A DNA stretch of 64,000 bases from Bacteroidales bacterium (GCA_020201035.1 JAIVHO010000035.1:1-64000); one strand, 5' to 3'; positions 45,274-56,049 are shown, numbered from the stretch's first letter. A program made the numbers and translations. Notes: a model not told the origin generated them from the letters alone.

Positions 45274-46371
45274 ATGATCACAAAAGAAGATATACTGCAG
45301 GCACTCGCAACAATTCCCTATCCGGGAGGAGAAAATATAGTTAGTGAAGGAATGGTTGAGACAGCCGGGTCAACACCGGAAGGAATAAGAATTACCCTCA
45401 GGGCAAAAAGGCATAAGGATCCCGCAATGAGTTCAATAAAGCACGCCTGTGTACAGGCGCTTAAGGAACAGTTTGGCCCCGATACGGTGATAAATGATAT
45501 AGCGGTGATAGTACCTCCTCCACAGATTAAGACCGAACCTGTCAGAAGTGAGATGCTGCCCGGTGTAAAGAATATTATTGCCATAGCATCAGGCAAAGGG
45601 GGAGTGGGCAAATCGACAGTGGCAGTAAATGCTGCTGTTGCACTGGCACGCAGGGGTTATTCGGTCGGACTCCTGGATGCCGATATTTTTGGTCCCTCCG
45701 CACCCAAAATGTTTGATGCTGTCACATACCGCCCCGACCTGAAAAAGGTTGATGGCAAAGATTATGTCATTCCCCTTGAAAAATATGGGGTAAAGGTTCT
45801 CTCAGTGGGTTTCTTTGTTGATCCTGATGATGCAGTGGTCTGGAGGGGTCCTATGGCTTCCAACTTTCTTAAGCAGATGATAGAGCAGGGCGACTGGGGT
45901 GAACTCGATTTTCTGCTGGTTGACCTGCCGCCCGGAACCAGTGACATCCATCTTACCCTTGTGCAGGAGGTTGGGGTAACCGGCGCCATTATAGTGAGCA
46001 CACCGCAGGAGGTGGCACTGGCAGATGCCATCAAGGGTATCTCAATGTTCAGAACGGAAAAGATCAATGTCCCTATACTCGGCCTTGTAGAAAACATGGC
46101 ATGGTTCACACCTGCCGAGCTGCCTGAGAACAGGTATTATATCTTTGGAAAGGAAGGGTGTAAGAATCTGGCCGAAAAGATGAACATCCCGCTTATAGGA
46201 CAGATTCCGATAGTACAGTCTATCTGTGAAAGTGGCGACAGCGGACTCCCTGCAGTGCTTGGAGATACAGAACCGGCCCGTGCATTTGACACACTTGCCG
46301 CCGCTATTATTGAAAGGACAGATGACCGTAACAGGAATCTTGATCCCACCAAAAGAGTAATAATCAAATAA
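45274..46371 (+). CDS. mrp: Mrp/NBP35-family iron-sulfur cluster carrier ATPase
   Basis: The 365-residue protein joins an N-terminal MIP18/DUF59-like domain (residues 1-90) to a ParA/MinD-type ATPase. It has the deviant Walker A ASGKGGVGKSTVAVN, the LDADIFGPSAPKMF box, LLVDLPPGTSDIHLTL and STPQEVALADAIKGI. Mrp proteins carry Fe-S clusters to target enzymes. The next gene, 9 nt downstream, encodes a NifU-type scaffold domain, which fits a cluster-assembly pair. Confidence 0.95.
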   Translation: MITKEDILQALATIPYPGGENIVSEGMVETAGSTPEGIRITLRAKRHKDPAMSSIKHACVQALKEQFGPDTVINDIAVIVPPPQIKTEPVRSEMLPGVKNIIAIASGKGGVGKSTVAVNAAVALARRGYSVGLLDADIFGPSAPKMFDAVTYRPDLKKVDGKDYVIPLEKYGVKVLSVGFFVDPDDAVVWRGPMASNFLKQMIEQGDWGELDFLLVDLPPGTSDIHLTLVQEVGVTGAIIVSTPQEVALADAIKGISMFRTEKINVPILGLVENMAWFTPAELPENRYYIFGKEGCKNLAEKMNIPLIGQIPIVQSICESGDSGLPAVLGDTEPARAFDTLAAAIIERTDDRNRNLDPTKRVIIK

Positions 46372-46380
46372 CAGCTCAAT

Positions 46381-46626
46381 ATGACAGATTCTGAAATGAC
46401 CGGTTTAAGGTCAAGGGTGCTTGCCTCACTGGAGAAAATAAGACCATATCTGCAGTCAGACGGAGGGGATATTGAACTGGTTAACATAACCGATGACCAT
46501 ATCGTTCAGGTGAGACTCACGGGTGCATGCAACGGATGCCCTTTCAGCATGCAGACGCTCAAGGCTGGAGTTGAAATGGCGCTCCTCAAGGAGGTACCTG
46601 AAATAAAGGAAGTAGTAGCCCTCTGA
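46381..46626 (+). CDS. NifU C-terminal-domain iron-sulfur scaffold protein
   Basis: The 81-residue protein consists only of the NifU C-terminal domain: LEKIRPYLQSDGGDIELVNI and LTGACNGCPFSMQTLKAGVE with the C-x2-C (CNGC) that holds a transient 4Fe-4S cluster. It begins 9 nt after mrp, so both are almost certainly co-transcribed and work together in Fe-S delivery. Confidence 0.93.
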   Translation: MTDSEMTGLRSRVLASLEKIRPYLQSDGGDIELVNITDDHIVQVRLTGACNGCPFSMQTLKAGVEMALLKEVPEIKEVVAL

Positions 46627-46698
46627 ACCATTTTTTCACTACTTTTATCCTCTTAATATACTATTAAGGGCCACCAGCAGTTAATAGTATTAAACAGA

Positions 46699-49353
46699 GT
46701 GATTTTGCCCGTAACAAAGAGTCTATACCGCTTCCTGGCAGCATTCCTGATAATGGCTGCCGCTGCCTCATGCTCGGTGGAAAAGAATACCAGCCTGAGC
46801 AGGTTTTACCATAACCTGACCTCCCGCTATAATATCTATTTCAACGGCTACCAGAGCTACCTGAATGGTCTTGATAGGATCTCTGCCTCAAACAGTGACA
46901 ACTACTCCCTCGTTTTCCCCATCTTTGAATACAGTAACCGGGATGCTGCCACCGCTGCAACAGGCGACATGGACCGGACAATACAGAAATGCTCAAAGCT
47001 TATCTCGCTTCACTCAATAACGGCCCGCCCCGAAATAAAAAGCAATGAACCTCTTACAGGAAGCGAGAAGGAGTTCTATGAGAGAAGTGAATATAATGAT
47101 TGGGTGGATGACAGTTACCTCCTGATGGGTAAGGCACAGATGATACAGGGAAAATACAATGAAGCCCGGATAACACTTCTTCACAACAGCAGGGAAAGCT
47201 CCGATCCCCTTGTTGTTACAGCATCACAGATATGGCTCGCCCGAATAAGCACCGAGACAGCAGGCTACAGTGAAGCAGCAAGGCTGCTGGAAAAGATCAG
47301 TCCGGCCCGGCTACCGGCAGAGATCAAAGCGGAATACTTCCTCTCTGTTGCCGATCTGGCACTCAGACAGGGAGATTACTCCGGAGCTATTGAACCCCTG
47401 GCATCAGGAGTGGAAGAGCTATCATCCAAAAATGAAAAGATTCGTCTTACCTTTTTGCTGGCAAGGGTAGCTGAGGAGAGCGGCAACAGGGCATTGGCCG
47501 AAAAACATTACAGGGAGGTGCTGAAGATGAATCCCCCTTATGAGCTGGAGTTTAATGCCCGGATCAACCAGGCAGGGGTGTTTGATGTGGAAAGCGGAGA
47601 TGCCGGGGATATAAGAAAAAATCTCAATAAGCTGATGCGCGATGAGAAAAACAGGGAGTATCTTGACCAGATACATTATGCACTGGGGAACCTCGCACTG
47701 CGCGAAAGGGACACGGTAAGCGCACTGGATCATTTCCGGAAATCAGCCTACCTGTCAACAGGTAACAGCACCCAGAAGGGACGATCATATCTGGTGCTGG
47801 CAGATTACTGGTATGATGCATCTGATTACCTGAAGGCACAGGCATACTATGACAGCACTGCCACATTTCTCTCTACTGATTACCCGGGCTATAGTGAGAT
47901 TTCCACTCTCTCCCGCACCCTGACTGAACTGGCAGGAAACCTTAATACTATCAGCCGTGAAGACTCCCTGCAGTACGTGGCATCTCTGCCACAACCCCAG
48001 CGTGAATCGCTTATTGCCGGGATAATAAACGAAATAACCCTCAGGGAGAGAGAGGCTGAAGCAGAGGTGGACCAGCGTTATAACATGGGTGAATTTTATG
48101 AAAACCAGCGTCGCTTCAGCGGGGATATTTCAGCTTCGGGCAAATGGTATTTCTATAACCAGCCGGCGCTCACCTTCGGCAAATCGGAATTCAGAAACAG
48201 ATGGGGAGAAAGACCTCTGGAGGATAACTGGAGAAGGATAAACCGATCGCGAACAGGAATATTTGCCAGCGGAAGCACGGCTGAGGAGACTGACACTGCA
48301 GGATTAAGCGGCGCTTCCGGCGGCATTAAATCTGCTGACTATTACCTGCGTAATCTTCCCCTTACCGATTCACTGGTTGAGATATCCAACGAACGCATTG
48401 CCCTGGCACTCTATAATGCCGGACGAATCCTCGCGGAACAGCTGGAAGAGGTCATACTGGCAGCAGAGTACTATGACCGGTTTGTATCACGTTTCCCTGA
48501 TCACATGATGGTGCCACAGGCGCTCTACAACCTGGTGATGCTATCCAGGAATAAATCACCTGCCCTTGCCGAAGGCTACAGCAGGAGACTGGTATCTGAA
48601 TACCCCGAAACCGAATTTGCAAAGATCATATCAGACCCTGATTACTACTCAAAAAGGATTGAGGAGGAGAGAAGATCGGCGCAGCTCTACAATCAGGCCT
48701 TTGAGGAGTATAAAAATGGAAACAATACTGCGGCACTCTCCCTGTGTGAGACGGGCCTGGAGAAATACCCGGGCTCGGAGCTGATTCCCAAATTCAACCT
48801 GCTGAGAACATTTGCAATGGCCACAATGGTGGATGAGAGAGAGCTGAAGGCGATGCTGGCGGCTATTGTACAGGAGTTTCCGGAATCTCCTGAAGCAGAA
48901 AGAGCATCCGCCCTTATCACACACCTTAACACGGAGATCCCGGAGCTCAAAATTGAAGAGGAACAGCAGAAAGCAAGGGAACTCTTCAGTACAGATATCA
49001 CCGGACCTCACTATTTTGTTGCAGTGATAATGAATAACAACGAAGATATAAACAGGCTCACCTTTGATGTAATAAATTTTAATATTGACAACTATACCAG
49101 CGAAAACTACTCGGCAAACGGTGAACTGCGCAACAACAGGTTCGTTATGATTACCGTGGGAACATTCCCCGGAAGGGATGAAGCAACAGCGTACAGGGAG
49201 AGCTTTGACCCTGCCATGATATTTGGTGATCACACATCAGCCAGGGTAATTACCTTTATCATTACACCGGATAATATAAATATTCTGAAAAACGAAAATG
49301 ATCCTGAGAAATACAACCTCTTCTTTTTAGAGAACTATATGCCGGCCAAATAA
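46699..49353 (+). CDS. porW: Type IX secretion system lipoprotein PorW/SprE
   Basis: The 884-residue protein (GTG start) has a lipoprotein signal (MILPVTKSLYRFLAAFLIMAAAASC, C25). The N-terminus holds SRFYHNLTSRYNIYFNGY, the family signature, followed by TPR-like helical repeats through about residue 800 and a conserved block near 455-500 (GEFYENQRRFSG, SGKWYFYNQPALTFGKSEFRNRWGERPLEDNWRR). PorW links the PorK/PorN ring to the secretion complex. It lies 18 nt before porX, whose product regulates type IX secretion. Confidence 0.9.
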   Translation: MILPVTKSLYRFLAAFLIMAAAASCSVEKNTSLSRFYHNLTSRYNIYFNGYQSYLNGLDRISASNSDNYSLVFPIFEYSNRDAATAATGDMDRTIQKCSKLISLHSITARPEIKSNEPLTGSEKEFYERSEYNDWVDDSYLLMGKAQMIQGKYNEARITLLHNSRESSDPLVVTASQIWLARISTETAGYSEAARLLEKISPARLPAEIKAEYFLSVADLALRQGDYSGAIEPLASGVEELSSKNEKIRLTFLLARVAEESGNRALAEKHYREVLKMNPPYELEFNARINQAGVFDVESGDAGDIRKNLNKLMRDEKNREYLDQIHYALGNLALRERDTVSALDHFRKSAYLSTGNSTQKGRSYLVLADYWYDASDYLKAQAYYDSTATFLSTDYPGYSEISTLSRTLTELAGNLNTISREDSLQYVASLPQPQRESLIAGIINEITLREREAEAEVDQRYNMGEFYENQRRFSGDISASGKWYFYNQPALTFGKSEFRNRWGERPLEDNWRRINRSRTGIFASGSTAEETDTAGLSGASGGIKSADYYLRNLPLTDSLVEISNERIALALYNAGRILAEQLEEVILAAEYYDRFVSRFPDHMMVPQALYNLVMLSRNKSPALAEGYSRRLVSEYPETEFAKIISDPDYYSKRIEEERRSAQLYNQAFEEYKNGNNTAALSLCETGLEKYPGSELIPKFNLLRTFAMATMVDERELKAMLAAIVQEFPESPEAERASALITHLNTEIPELKIEEEQQKARELFSTDITGPHYFVAVIMNNNEDINRLTFDVINFNIDNYTSENYSANGELRNNRFVMITVGTFPGRDEATAYRESFDPAMIFGDHTSARVITFIITPDNINILKNENDPEKYNLFFLENYMPAK

Positions 49354-49371
49354 AAAGAGCCCCGTTACAAA

Positions 49372-50931
49372 ATGACAAAAAAAATACGGATACTGTGGAC
49401 TGACGATGAGATTGGAATGCTGAAGGCCCATATCCTCTTTCTGGAGGAGAAGGGATACAGCGTAGATACCTGCTCGGGAGGCAGGGAGACAATTGAACTG
49501 GTGAGGTCAAACAGTTACGATATGCTCTTCCTCGATGAACATATGCCCGGATTATCAGGTATCGATACACTGAGGGCCGTAAAGGAGATTCGTCCTGAAC
49601 TGCCGGTGGTGATGATAACAAAAAGCGAAGAGGAGGATATCATGAATGCCGCCATAGGATCAAAGATAGCCGACTACCTTATTAAACCGGTAAAGCCGGG
49701 TCAGATACTGCTCGCTATCAAAAAGATAACCGAGAGGGGAAGGCTCGTTACGGAAACAACCACAACCGGTTACCGCGAGGAGTTCAGCACAATTAACAGT
49801 ATGATAAACGGGGCACGTGACAGTTCCGACTGGATCTCCATATATAAAAAACTTGTCCACTGGGAACTGCAGCTTGACAATTCCTCTGATCCGGGACTTG
49901 CAGAAATTTTCCGGATGCAGGAGCAGGAGGCAAACAATGCCTTCTCCCGCTTTATAAGTCGGAACTACCTGGAATGGTTCACGGCCGCCGAAAGCCCAAA
50001 ACCGCTGATGACCCCTTCAGTACTCTCCCATTCACTCTTTCCCATGCTTAAAAGAGGTGAAAAAGTGTTTCTGATAGTTATCGATAACCTCAGATATGAC
50101 CAGTGGCAGGTAATAAGAAACGAAATGACCGGGCTTGTCGGGTCAGTGCAGGAGAATCTCTACTTCAGTATACTGCCAACCGCAACCCAGTATGCGAGGA
50201 ACTCACTCTTTTCCGGAATGATGCCATCCGAGATAGTCAGAAGATACCCTCAGTACTGGGTAAATGATGACAGCAGTGAAGGAAAGAACAATCATGAAGC
50301 CAGCCTGCTAGGACTTAACCTCGAACGCGCCGGGATAAAATGCCGGTGGGGGTATGAAAAGATAGGAAGCAATCAGTCAGGGAAAAAGGTGAATGACAAC
50401 CTTTCTGACCTGCTCCGAAATGACCTCTCAGTGCTTGTATACAACTTTATCGACCTTATTTCACACGCCCGTACCGATACCGATGTGCTGCGTGAACTGG
50501 CAGCCGATGAGTCAGCATACCGCTCCATTACAAGGTCCTGGTTTATACACTCCCCCCTTGCCGAACTGCTCAAAAAACTGCAGGGCAGCGGAGTAAAGAT
50601 CATGCTTACCACAGACCACGGTACAATCCGGGTTAATAACCCGGTGAAGGTTGTGGGAGACCGTCAGACTTCACCCAATCTGAGGTACAAGCTCGGAAGA
50701 AACCTTAACTACAATGTTAAGGAGGTATTTGCAGTGCGTGACCCCTCCCTGGCGCACCTTCCCAAAACAAATATTACCAGCAGCTATATTTTTGCTACAG
50801 GAGCCTCCTTCCTGATATATCCAAATAATTACAACCACTTTGCATCATACTATAACGACACATTCCAGCACGGGGGAATATCACTGCAGGAGATGATAGT
50901 ACCGCTTATTATTATGGAACCTTCAGAATAG
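49372..50931 (+). CDS. porX: T9SS regulator PorX, response regulator with PglZ domain
   Basis: The 519-residue protein has an N-terminal receiver domain (ILWTDDEIGMLKAH, phosphoacceptor D55 in MLFLDEHMPG, K in LIKPVKP). A helical linker follows, then a PglZ/alkaline-phosphatase-like domain (VFLIVIDNLRYDQW, ARNSLFSGMMP, YNFIDLISHAR, LTTDHGTIRV). In P. gingivalis PorX is needed for the type IX system and works with the kinase PorY and sigma factor SigP. Recent work assigns phosphodiesterase activity on oligonucleotides to the PglZ part. No porY gene is nearby, as is usual. Confidence 0.97.
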   Translation: MTKKIRILWTDDEIGMLKAHILFLEEKGYSVDTCSGGRETIELVRSNSYDMLFLDEHMPGLSGIDTLRAVKEIRPELPVVMITKSEEEDIMNAAIGSKIADYLIKPVKPGQILLAIKKITERGRLVTETTTTGYREEFSTINSMINGARDSSDWISIYKKLVHWELQLDNSSDPGLAEIFRMQEQEANNAFSRFISRNYLEWFTAAESPKPLMTPSVLSHSLFPMLKRGEKVFLIVIDNLRYDQWQVIRNEMTGLVGSVQENLYFSILPTATQYARNSLFSGMMPSEIVRRYPQYWVNDDSSEGKNNHEASLLGLNLERAGIKCRWGYEKIGSNQSGKKVNDNLSDLLRNDLSVLVYNFIDLISHARTDTDVLRELAADESAYRSITRSWFIHSPLAELLKKLQGSGVKIMLTTDHGTIRVNNPVKVVGDRQTSPNLRYKLGRNLNYNVKEVFAVRDPSLAHLPKTNITSSYIFATGASFLIYPNNYNHFASYYNDTFQHGGISLQEMIVPLIIMEPSE

Positions 50932-51075
50932 CGGATAATAACTAACTCTTTCTTCCCCTGCCGGCACTCCCTTCTCCCTTATCTGAAAAACCATAATCGC
51001 CTGAATCGATTATCATAACTACCCATTGCATATTAAATCACTGTAACTAATTTTACAGCAAATAAGAGTAACAGG

Positions 51076-51516
51076 GTGCAAAGAAGAAAATTATTAAAAG
51101 TCAGGACGCTGAATAATCTTCCGGCAGCAGCGGAGCAGCTTCTTAATGATGCTTCCGGGTTCAGGATTTTCGCCATCTACGGTGGTATGGGGGCAGGTAA
51201 AACAACATTTATCAAAGAGATCTGTCACCACCTGGGTGCAGCAGACAGCGTTACCAGTCCAACATTCACCCTTGTAAATGAATATATGGTACCCGGAGCT
51301 GACTCAATATGTCACTTCGATTTCTACCGAATAAACAAAATAACCGAGCTCTATGATTTCGGCTTTGAGGAGTATATCGATTCAGGACGTTACTGCTTTA
51401 TTGAGTGGCCCGAAATATCGGAAGAGCTGCTGCCAGATGAGTGCGTGGCAGTATGGATCACCACCGAAGAGGATGAAAGCCGTACAATAGAGTACACCCT
51501 TCCCGGGATAACCTGA
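51076..51516 (+). CDS. tsaE: tRNA threonylcarbamoyladenosine biosynthesis ATPase TsaE
   Basis: The 146-residue protein (GTG start) contains the P-loop YGGMGAGKTTFIKEI, SVTSPTFTLVNEY and DFYRINKITELYDFGFEEYID with CFIEWPE near the end. TsaE drives the t6A synthase cycle with TsaB and TsaD. It follows porX after 144 nt, where no promoter motif was found. Confidence 0.95.
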   Translation: MQRRKLLKVRTLNNLPAAAEQLLNDASGFRIFAIYGGMGAGKTTFIKEICHHLGAADSVTSPTFTLVNEYMVPGADSICHFDFYRINKITELYDFGFEEYIDSGRYCFIEWPEISEELLPDECVAVWITTEEDESRTIEYTLPGIT

Positions 51517-51590
51517 TATTGATGCCTCAGCAGTCGGATGAACCATTGCCGTTCACCGCTTTTACATATCCTCTGTTTCATTCATTTTAT

Positions 51591-51598
51591 TATCTTTG
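51591..51598 (+). promoter_or_regulatory. TAnnTTTG -7 box for ald
   Basis: TATCTTTG matches the Bacteroidota -7 consensus 23 nt before the ald start. Confidence 0.45.
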
Positions 51599-51621
51599 AT
51601 TCACACTAATCGTCTTTCCGG

Positions 51622-52839
51622 ATGAAGGAGAAGGAATCAAACGAGAATTTCAACCTTTCGGGAGCACTCCTGCCCCGCGAAGAGCTTCTGGAGAAGAGCC
51701 GCAGAAGAAAAAAAATAACCATAGGTATACTCCGTGATCAGGATGAGAATGAGAAAAGGGTCCCCCTGACACCTGAAGCATGCAACCTGCTTGTGGAAAG
51801 CGGAAACGAAATATTTATACAGTCAGGAACCGGAAAAGGATCCAGGTACAGCGATAATGACTACAGCGAAAACGGCGTGGTAATAGCCAAATCAGTTGAG
51901 GAGGTTATGCAGTGCGATATTGTTATGCGGGTGGCACCGCTCTCTCTGCGCGACATTCAGAAGCTGAAGGGAAACCAGATTATAATGTCATACCTCAATG
52001 TCCTTAATCAGACAGAGGAAAACGTAAAGGCACTGATCAAAAAAAACATCACCGCACTGGCATTTGAGAAGATACGTGACAGCAATGACGAACTCCCCGT
52101 GGTTGAGTCGATGAGCGAAATCAGCGGAATAACTTCCGTACTGATTGCATCTGAATACCTCAGTAACCAGCATGGTGGAAAAGGTGTTATGCTGGGAGGT
52201 ATCGCGGGTGTTACCCCAACAGAGGTGGTAATTTTAGGAGCCGGAACAGCCGGCGAATATGCTGCCAGGGCAGCACTCGGACTCGGCTCCATAGTGAAAA
52301 TATTTGACCACTCGGCTCATAACCTCCGAAGGTTTCAGTCATCTATCGGGCAGCGACTCCAGTCGTCAGTTTACCATCCCCAGGTTTTGCGCAAGGCTCT
52401 GAAGTCAGCCGATGTGCTGATAGGTGCCATACAGATAGAGGATATCAGGCCATGGTACCATATCTCTGAAGATATGATTATGAATATGAAAAAGGGCTCG
52501 GTGGTTATCGACCTCAGTATCGACAGGGGTGGCTGTATTGAAACTACCGAGTGCAGGGAACTGCGTGATCCGGTTTATGAGAAGCACGGGATTATCCACT
52601 TCTCAGCATGGAACCTGCCATCAAGAGTTGCCAGAACAGCCTCCATTGCCCTCAGCAATGTATTTACCCCTCTCCTGCAGGAGATCTCGGATGCAGGCGG
52701 ACTGGATGTGATGCTGAAAACTGCAAGGGGATTGAGTGACGGAGTATATATCTACCGCGGAATTCTTACCAGCGAACCCCTGGGACAGAGATTCGGAATT
52801 CTCTCAAAAGATATTAACCTGCTGCTGGCAGCTTTCTGA
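51622..52839 (+). CDS. ald: Alanine dehydrogenase
   Basis: The 405-residue enzyme belongs to the AlaDH/transhydrogenase alpha family: TIGILRDQDENEKRVPLTPEA, YLNVLNQ, ALAFEKIRD, SEISGITSVLIASEYLSN, VTPTEVVILGAGTAGEYAARAALGLG (NAD site), KKGSVVIDLSIDRGGCIETTE and NLPSRVARTASIALSN. It has about 32 extra residues at the N-terminus that are common in Bacteroidota. It converts alanine and NAD to pyruvate, ammonia and NADH. It has its own promoter-like box. Confidence 0.85.
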   Translation: MKEKESNENFNLSGALLPREELLEKSRRRKKITIGILRDQDENEKRVPLTPEACNLLVESGNEIFIQSGTGKGSRYSDNDYSENGVVIAKSVEEVMQCDIVMRVAPLSLRDIQKLKGNQIIMSYLNVLNQTEENVKALIKKNITALAFEKIRDSNDELPVVESMSEISGITSVLIASEYLSNQHGGKGVMLGGIAGVTPTEVVILGAGTAGEYAARAALGLGSIVKIFDHSAHNLRRFQSSIGQRLQSSVYHPQVLRKALKSADVLIGAIQIEDIRPWYHISEDMIMNMKKGSVVIDLSIDRGGCIETTECRELRDPVYEKHGIIHFSAWNLPSRVARTASIALSNVFTPLLQEISDAGGLDVMLKTARGLSDGVYIYRGILTSEPLGQRFGILSKDINLLLAAF

Positions 52840-52911
52840 GCGCCGCTGCCCCGGGAAAAGCCACCCCGGAAATAAGGCACATAAAACAGTGCCCCCGGAA
52901 ACAGGCATCAA

Positions 52912-53838
52912 CTAATCAAGGTACTCAAGCCGGCACCTGCCCCCGGAAACAGTAAGCCTTACAAAAGCCCCCAGCATCAGAGCCCTGTTGTCATCCGAGT
53001 GTCCGGCCGGAAAGGAGGTGGCAACAGCATATCCCTGCTCCCCGAAAGAATCCTTCACTATAGCATTGGCATCCCTTCCAAAAGATATTTCAGTATCCTC
53101 CATATCTGAAAATGATCCTGCCAGAAGACCGGCAACAGCTCTGCTTATACCTGCCAGCCTTAAACCCTCAATCATCCGGTCGAACCGGTAGAGAAACTCC
53201 CCTGTCTCCTCAATAAAAAGTATTCTGTTCCTGAACAACCCCACTCCGGTGGCACCGGCAAGATTACTTATCAGTGACAGGTTGCCGCCTGAAAGGATAC
53301 CCTCTGCAACCCCATCGGCATACTGCCCACTCTCCCACTCCACAGTACTACCCCCCTCAAACAGCATATCCCTGAGAGATGATGCGGATGCCTCCTCCTT
53401 GCTGCTGTCACAGATTCCGGCAATCATCTCACCATGCACCGAGGCTACACCCAGAAATCCGTTTACCCAGATATGCAGGGCGGTAATATCACTGTAACCA
53501 ACTATCCAGCAGGGATTATCCATAAATATTCTGTAGTCTATCCTGTCAACAATACGTGAAAGACCATAACCTCCCCTGGCGCAAAAGAGAGCCTTAACAC
53601 CGGTATCGTCAAGTGCCTCCTGCAGATCGGAGAGCCTCTCTCCATCGCTGCCTGAAAAAATATTATATCCTCCGTACAGATGCCTGCCCCTCTCCACTAC
53701 CAGTCCCCATCTCTCCAGCAGGCTTATTCCTGCCTCACACCGGTCACGGTTAACTACGCCGGAGGGTGCCACCACCCTCACCCTGTCGCCCTCCTTTAAA
53801 CAGGGGGGCCTGATAAGTGACTCTGCTCTGCCCATCAT
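52912..53838 (-). CDS. ldcA: LD-carboxypeptidase (murein tetrapeptide carboxypeptidase)
   Basis: The 308-residue protein is an S66-family peptidase that trims the terminal D-alanine of tetrapeptides for cell-wall recycling in the cytoplasm. Motifs: PPCLKEGDRVRVVAPSG, ALFCARGGYGLSRIVD, the nucleophile serine in IVGYSDITALHIW, LSGGNLSLISNLAGAT and the catalytic GHSDDNRALMLGAFVRL near the C-terminus. No signal peptide. It converges with ald. Confidence 0.92.
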   Translation of the reverse strand: MMGRAESLIRPPCLKEGDRVRVVAPSGVVNRDRCEAGISLLERWGLVVERGRHLYGGYNIFSGSDGERLSDLQEALDDTGVKALFCARGGYGLSRIVDRIDYRIFMDNPCWIVGYSDITALHIWVNGFLGVASVHGEMIAGICDSSKEEASASSLRDMLFEGGSTVEWESGQYADGVAEGILSGGNLSLISNLAGATGVGLFRNRILFIEETGEFLYRFDRMIEGLRLAGISRAVAGLLAGSFSDMEDTEISFGRDANAIVKDSFGEQGYAVATSFPAGHSDDNRALMLGAFVRLTVSGGRCRLEYLD

Positions 53839-53948
53839 CCTCGGTTTTATCTGTTTTATTCAAACGGTTTCTGCGCAGCAACCCGCATCAGGTATGCTCA
53901 CCTGCAAGATACAAAAGAGGCCGTCCACAAACAACAGAGGAAAATTAT

Positions 53949-53956
53949 TATCTTTG
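53949..53956 (+). promoter_or_regulatory. TAnnTTTG -7 box for metG
   Basis: TATCTTTG matches the Bacteroidota -7 consensus 49 nt before the metG start. Confidence 0.4.
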
Positions 53957-54005
53957 CACCTGATGATTAATTACCTCATATCACCCTGTTAAAGCAATTG
54001 TTAAA

Positions 54006-56042
54006 ATGATCAAAAATCCGGCACGTTACCTTGTCACATCAGCCCTGCCCTATGCCAACGGACCCATACATATCGGACACCTTGCAGGTGTATATATACC
54101 CTCCGATATCTATACAAGATTCCTCCGGTCTGCCGGCCGGGAAGTTATCCATATCTGCGGATCGGATGAGCACGGCGTTCCCATAACCCTGAAAGCCAGA
54201 AATGAAGGAATCACGCCTCAGGAGGTGGTTGACCGGTACCATGCAATAAATAAAAAAGCATTTGAAGATTTTGGAATTACCTTCGACATATACAGCCGAA
54301 CATCCTCAGAGATACACTATGAAACAGCCTCGGAGTTCTTCAGGCAGTTATATGATAAGGATATCTTTATCGAGAAGAGCTCAAACCAGTACTACGATGA
54401 GGAGGCAGCATGCTTTCTCGCCGACAGGTATATTACCGGTACGTGTCCCCACTGTGGAAATGAGAACGCCTATGGCGACCAGTGTGAAAAGTGCGGCACC
54501 TCCCTTAACGCAACCGACCTTATCAATCCCAGATCTGTTATCAGCGGCAGCAAGCCTGTAATGAAGGAGACCAGGCACTGGTTCCTGCCACTCGACAAAT
54601 ATGAGGGGTGGCTCAGACAATGGATACTTGAAGATCACACTGAGTGGAAAAGCAATGTGTACGGTCAGTGCAAGTCGTGGCTTGATGCCGGACTCCAGCC
54701 AAGAGCCGTAAGCCGCGATCTGGACTGGGGTGTTCCCGTGCCTGTTGAAGGTGCCGAAGGGAAGGTCCTATATGTCTGGTTTGATGCCCCCATAGGATAT
54801 ATCTCGGCAACACGGGAACTTACACCTGAGTGGGAAAAATACTGGAAAGATCCGGAAACCAAAATGGTGCACTTTATTGGCAAGGACAATATAGTTTTTC
54901 ACTGTATTATCTTCCCCACGATGCTCAGGGCTGAAGGCAGCTATATCCTGCCTGATAATGTACCGGCAAACGAATTCCTTAACCTTGAGAATGATAAGAT
55001 ATCCACCTCACGAAACTGGGCCGTATGGCTACATGAGTACCTTCAGAATTTCCCCGGACAGCAGGATGTGCTGAGGTACACCCTTTGCGCCAATGCCCCC
55101 GAAGCCAAGGACAACGACTTTACATGGAAGGATTTCCAGGCACGTAACAATAATGAACTGGTGGCTGTCCTGGGTAACTTTGTCAACAGGGCACTCGTTC
55201 TTACCGATAAATATTTTAATGGCAGCGTTCCTGCCAGAGGGGCAACTGATGAGTATGACCGGGAGGTGCTGTCACAGATCTCCCTTCTGAAAGAGAAGGT
55301 GGAGACGGCGCTTGAGGGTTACCGTTTCAGGGAAGCCCTTAAGGAGGCGATGAATCTGGCCCGACTGGGAAATAAGTATCTTGCCGACACCGAGCCGTGG
55401 AAGGTGATAAAGAACGACCCTGAAAGGGTTAAGACAATACTAAATATATCACTGCAGATAACCGCCAATCTGGCCATCATCCTGGATCCCTTCCTCCCCT
55501 TCTCAATGGAGAGACTGAGGGAGGGAATCAACAGCAACGAGTCACGCTGGAGTATGGCAGGATCAGACAGCCTCCTTCCTGAAGGTCACAGTATCAACAC
55601 CCCTTCACTCCTCTTCCGCAAGATTGAGGACGATGAGATTGAGAGAGAGGTTAAAAGGCTGTTGCAGACCAAAAAGGATAATGAGGATAACAGCAGCAGT
55701 GCCTCCCCGGCAAAGGAGAATATCACCTTTGACGACTTCTCACGACTCGATATACGTACTGCAACAATAACAGAAGCGGTAAAGGTTCCAAAAACAAAGA
55801 AACTGCTTAAACTCACCCTCGATACCGGGATTGATCATCGCACAGTGGTTTCCGGAATAGCTGAATATTTTGAGCCTGAGGCCATTGTGGGCCGGCAGGT
55901 GGCATTGGTGATAAACCTTGCCCCACGGGAGATCAAGGGAATTGAAAGTCAGGGCATGATCCTTATGGCCGAAGACAAGGACGGAAAACTGGTCTTTGTT
56001 CAGCCCTCAGACAGGGTGACAGATGGATCCGAAATACGTTAA
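54006..56042 (+). CDS. metG: Methionyl-tRNA synthetase
   Basis: The 678-residue enzyme has the HIGH motif (PIHIGHLAG), a zinc knuckle ([21 protein letters not shown]), [14 protein letters not shown] and the KMSKS equivalent DKISTSRN. The C-terminal 110 residues form the EMAP/tRNA-binding domain ([41 protein letters not shown]), usual for MetG of this phylum. It charges tRNA-Met and initiator tRNA. A 16-bp tandem repeat follows its stop. Confidence 0.97.
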   Translation: MIKNPARYLVTSALPYANGPIHIGHLAGVYIPSDIYTRFLRSAGREVIHICGSDEHGVPITLKARNEGITPQEVVDRYHAINKKAFEDFGITFDIYSRTSSEIHYETASEFFRQLYDKDIFIEKSSNQYYDEEAACFLADRYITGTCPHCGNENAYGDQCEKCGTSLNATDLINPRSVISGSKPVMKETRHWFLPLDKYEGWLRQWILEDHTEWKSNVYGQCKSWLDAGLQPRAVSRDLDWGVPVPVEGAEGKVLYVWFDAPIGYISATRELTPEWEKYWKDPETKMVHFIGKDNIVFHCIIFPTMLRAEGSYILPDNVPANEFLNLENDKISTSRNWAVWLHEYLQNFPGQQDVLRYTLCANAPEAKDNDFTWKDFQARNNNELVAVLGNFVNRALVLTDKYFNGSVPARGATDEYDREVLSQISLLKEKVETALEGYRFREALKEAMNLARLGNKYLADTEPWKVIKNDPERVKTILNISLQITANLAIILDPFLPFSMERLREGINSNESRWSMAGSDSLLPEGHSINTPSLLFRKIEDDEIEREVKRLLQTKKDNEDNSSSASPAKENITFDDFSRLDIRTATITEAVKVPKTKKLLKLTLDTGIDHRTVVSGIAEYFEPEAIVGRQVALVINLAPREIKGIESQGMILMAEDKDGKLVFVQPSDRVTDGSEIR

Positions 56043-56049
56043 ACCCTGT

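Noticed and set aside
52840-52911. Terminator between ald and ldcA
   Set aside because: GC-rich stretches exist (CCCCGGGAA, ACCCCGGAA) but no clean stem with a T-run could be formed.
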